This document shows, in pieces, positions 6,696-7,050 of a stretch of DNA of 7,050 nucleotides. Each line of letters starts with the position of its first letter. The stretch's first letter is position 1. A model generated the notes under the pieces. That model was not told where the DNA came from. It did no database searches and worked only from the letters and a program-made list of their open reading frames with translations. Position numbers and translations under genes: made by a program. The DNA lies in the NCBI GenBank assembly GCA_030544185.1, contig JAUNRO010000168.1, forward strand, positions 1 through 7,050, written 5' to 3'. This DNA is from Propionibacteriaceae bacterium. GTDB taxonomy: Bacteria > Actinomycetota > Actinomycetes > Propionibacteriales > Propionibacteriaceae.

Positions 6696-7050
6696 ATGCC
6701 CGAGTTCGCCTATGAGGATCTGCTGCCCATCGGGGAGGACACCACCCCGTGGCGCAAGCTCTCCGATACAGGGGTACGCCAGGTCGAGGGCCCGGGCGGA
6801 CGCGCCTTCCTCGAGGTCGATCCCGAGGCCCTGCGGCTGCTCGCCGAGACGGCGATGCACGACATCGCGCACTATCTGCGGCCGGCCCACCTGGCGCAGC
6901 TGCAGAAGATCATGGAGGACCCCGAGGCATCGGACAACGACAAGTTCGTGGCGCTCGACCTGCTGAAGAACGCGAACATCGCGGCCGGCGGGGTGCTGCC
7001 GATGTGCCAGGACACCGGCACCGCGATCGTCATGGGCAAGCGCGGCCAGC
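6696..7050 (+). CDS. Fumarate hydratase, class I ([4Fe-4S]), N-terminal part (3' end outside window)
   Basis: Interconverts fumarate and malate in the TCA cycle using an oxygen-sensitive [4Fe-4S] cluster. The 118 visible residues match the N-terminal region of E. coli FumA/FumB-type enzymes: [51 protein letters not shown] and [19 protein letters not shown], in which C104 is the first cluster ligand. The other two cysteines lie beyond the right edge. The ATG at 6696-6698 is supported by an excellent GGAGGAGG (6684-6691), and the family N-terminus (short stretch ahead of the [21 protein letters not shown] region) agrees. It is divergent from the thiolase across a 176-bp spacer that shows no confident -35/-10 pair. 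Single-chain class I fumarase rather than the two-subunit type is expected from this N-terminus, but the missing C-terminal domain prevents proof. Confidence 0.94.
   Translation, partial: MPEFAYEDLLPIGEDTTPWRKLSDTGVRQVEGPGGRAFLEVDPEALRLLAETAMHDIAHYLRPAHLAQLQKIMEDPEASDNDKFVALDLLKNANIAAGGVLPMCQDTGTAIVMGKRGQ

Overview
The window is a GC-rich stretch with dense coding on both strands, strong G/C preference at third codon positions and Shine-Dalgarno motifs of the GGAGG type. Together with the gene content (actinobacterial-looking phosphoenolpyruvate carboxylase, class I fumarase, a Pro/Ala/Thr-rich lipoprotein) this suggests a high-GC Gram-positive bacterium (Actinomycetota). A relative of the Propionibacteriaceae is possible, but the sequence alone does not settle the family. 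No tRNA, rRNA, CRISPR array, insertion sequence or phage gene was seen.

Layout: (1) 1-1743 (+), the C-terminal part of phosphoenolpyruvate carboxylase, cut by the left edge. (2) 1740-2303 (-), a zinc-ribbon Nudix hydrolase whose stop codon overlaps the carboxylase stop tail to tail. (3) 2355-3332 (-), a pirin, 51 bp upstream of the Nudix gene on the same strand. (4) 3333-3417, a compact divergent promoter region holding a perfect 16-bp palindrome. (5) 3418-4326 (+), a second, different pirin. (6) 4384-5121 (-), a secreted lipoprotein gene interrupted by one in-frame TGA beside a nine-base C run, so apparently broken. (7) 5122-5334, noncoding, with a strong hairpin terminator behind the thiolase. 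(8) 5335-6519 (-), a complete beta-ketothiolase / acetyl-CoA acetyltransferase. (9) 6520-6695, divergent noncoding spacer in which I see no convincing promoter. (10) 6696 to the right edge (+), the N-terminal part of a class I [4Fe-4S] fumarate hydratase.

Functionally the window is mostly central carbon metabolism: oxaloacetate formation from PEP, malate/fumarate interconversion, and acetyl-CoA condensation or beta-ketoacyl-CoA thiolysis. In its middle sits a small pirin-pirin-Nudix group that looks jointly regulated. The most interesting local signal is the palindrome, which overlaps the predicted promoters of both divergent pirin genes and looks like a single operator for both. The second is the interrupted lipoprotein. 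I see no clear evidence of an undescribed multi-gene system; most of the window is ordinary chromosomal housekeeping DNA.
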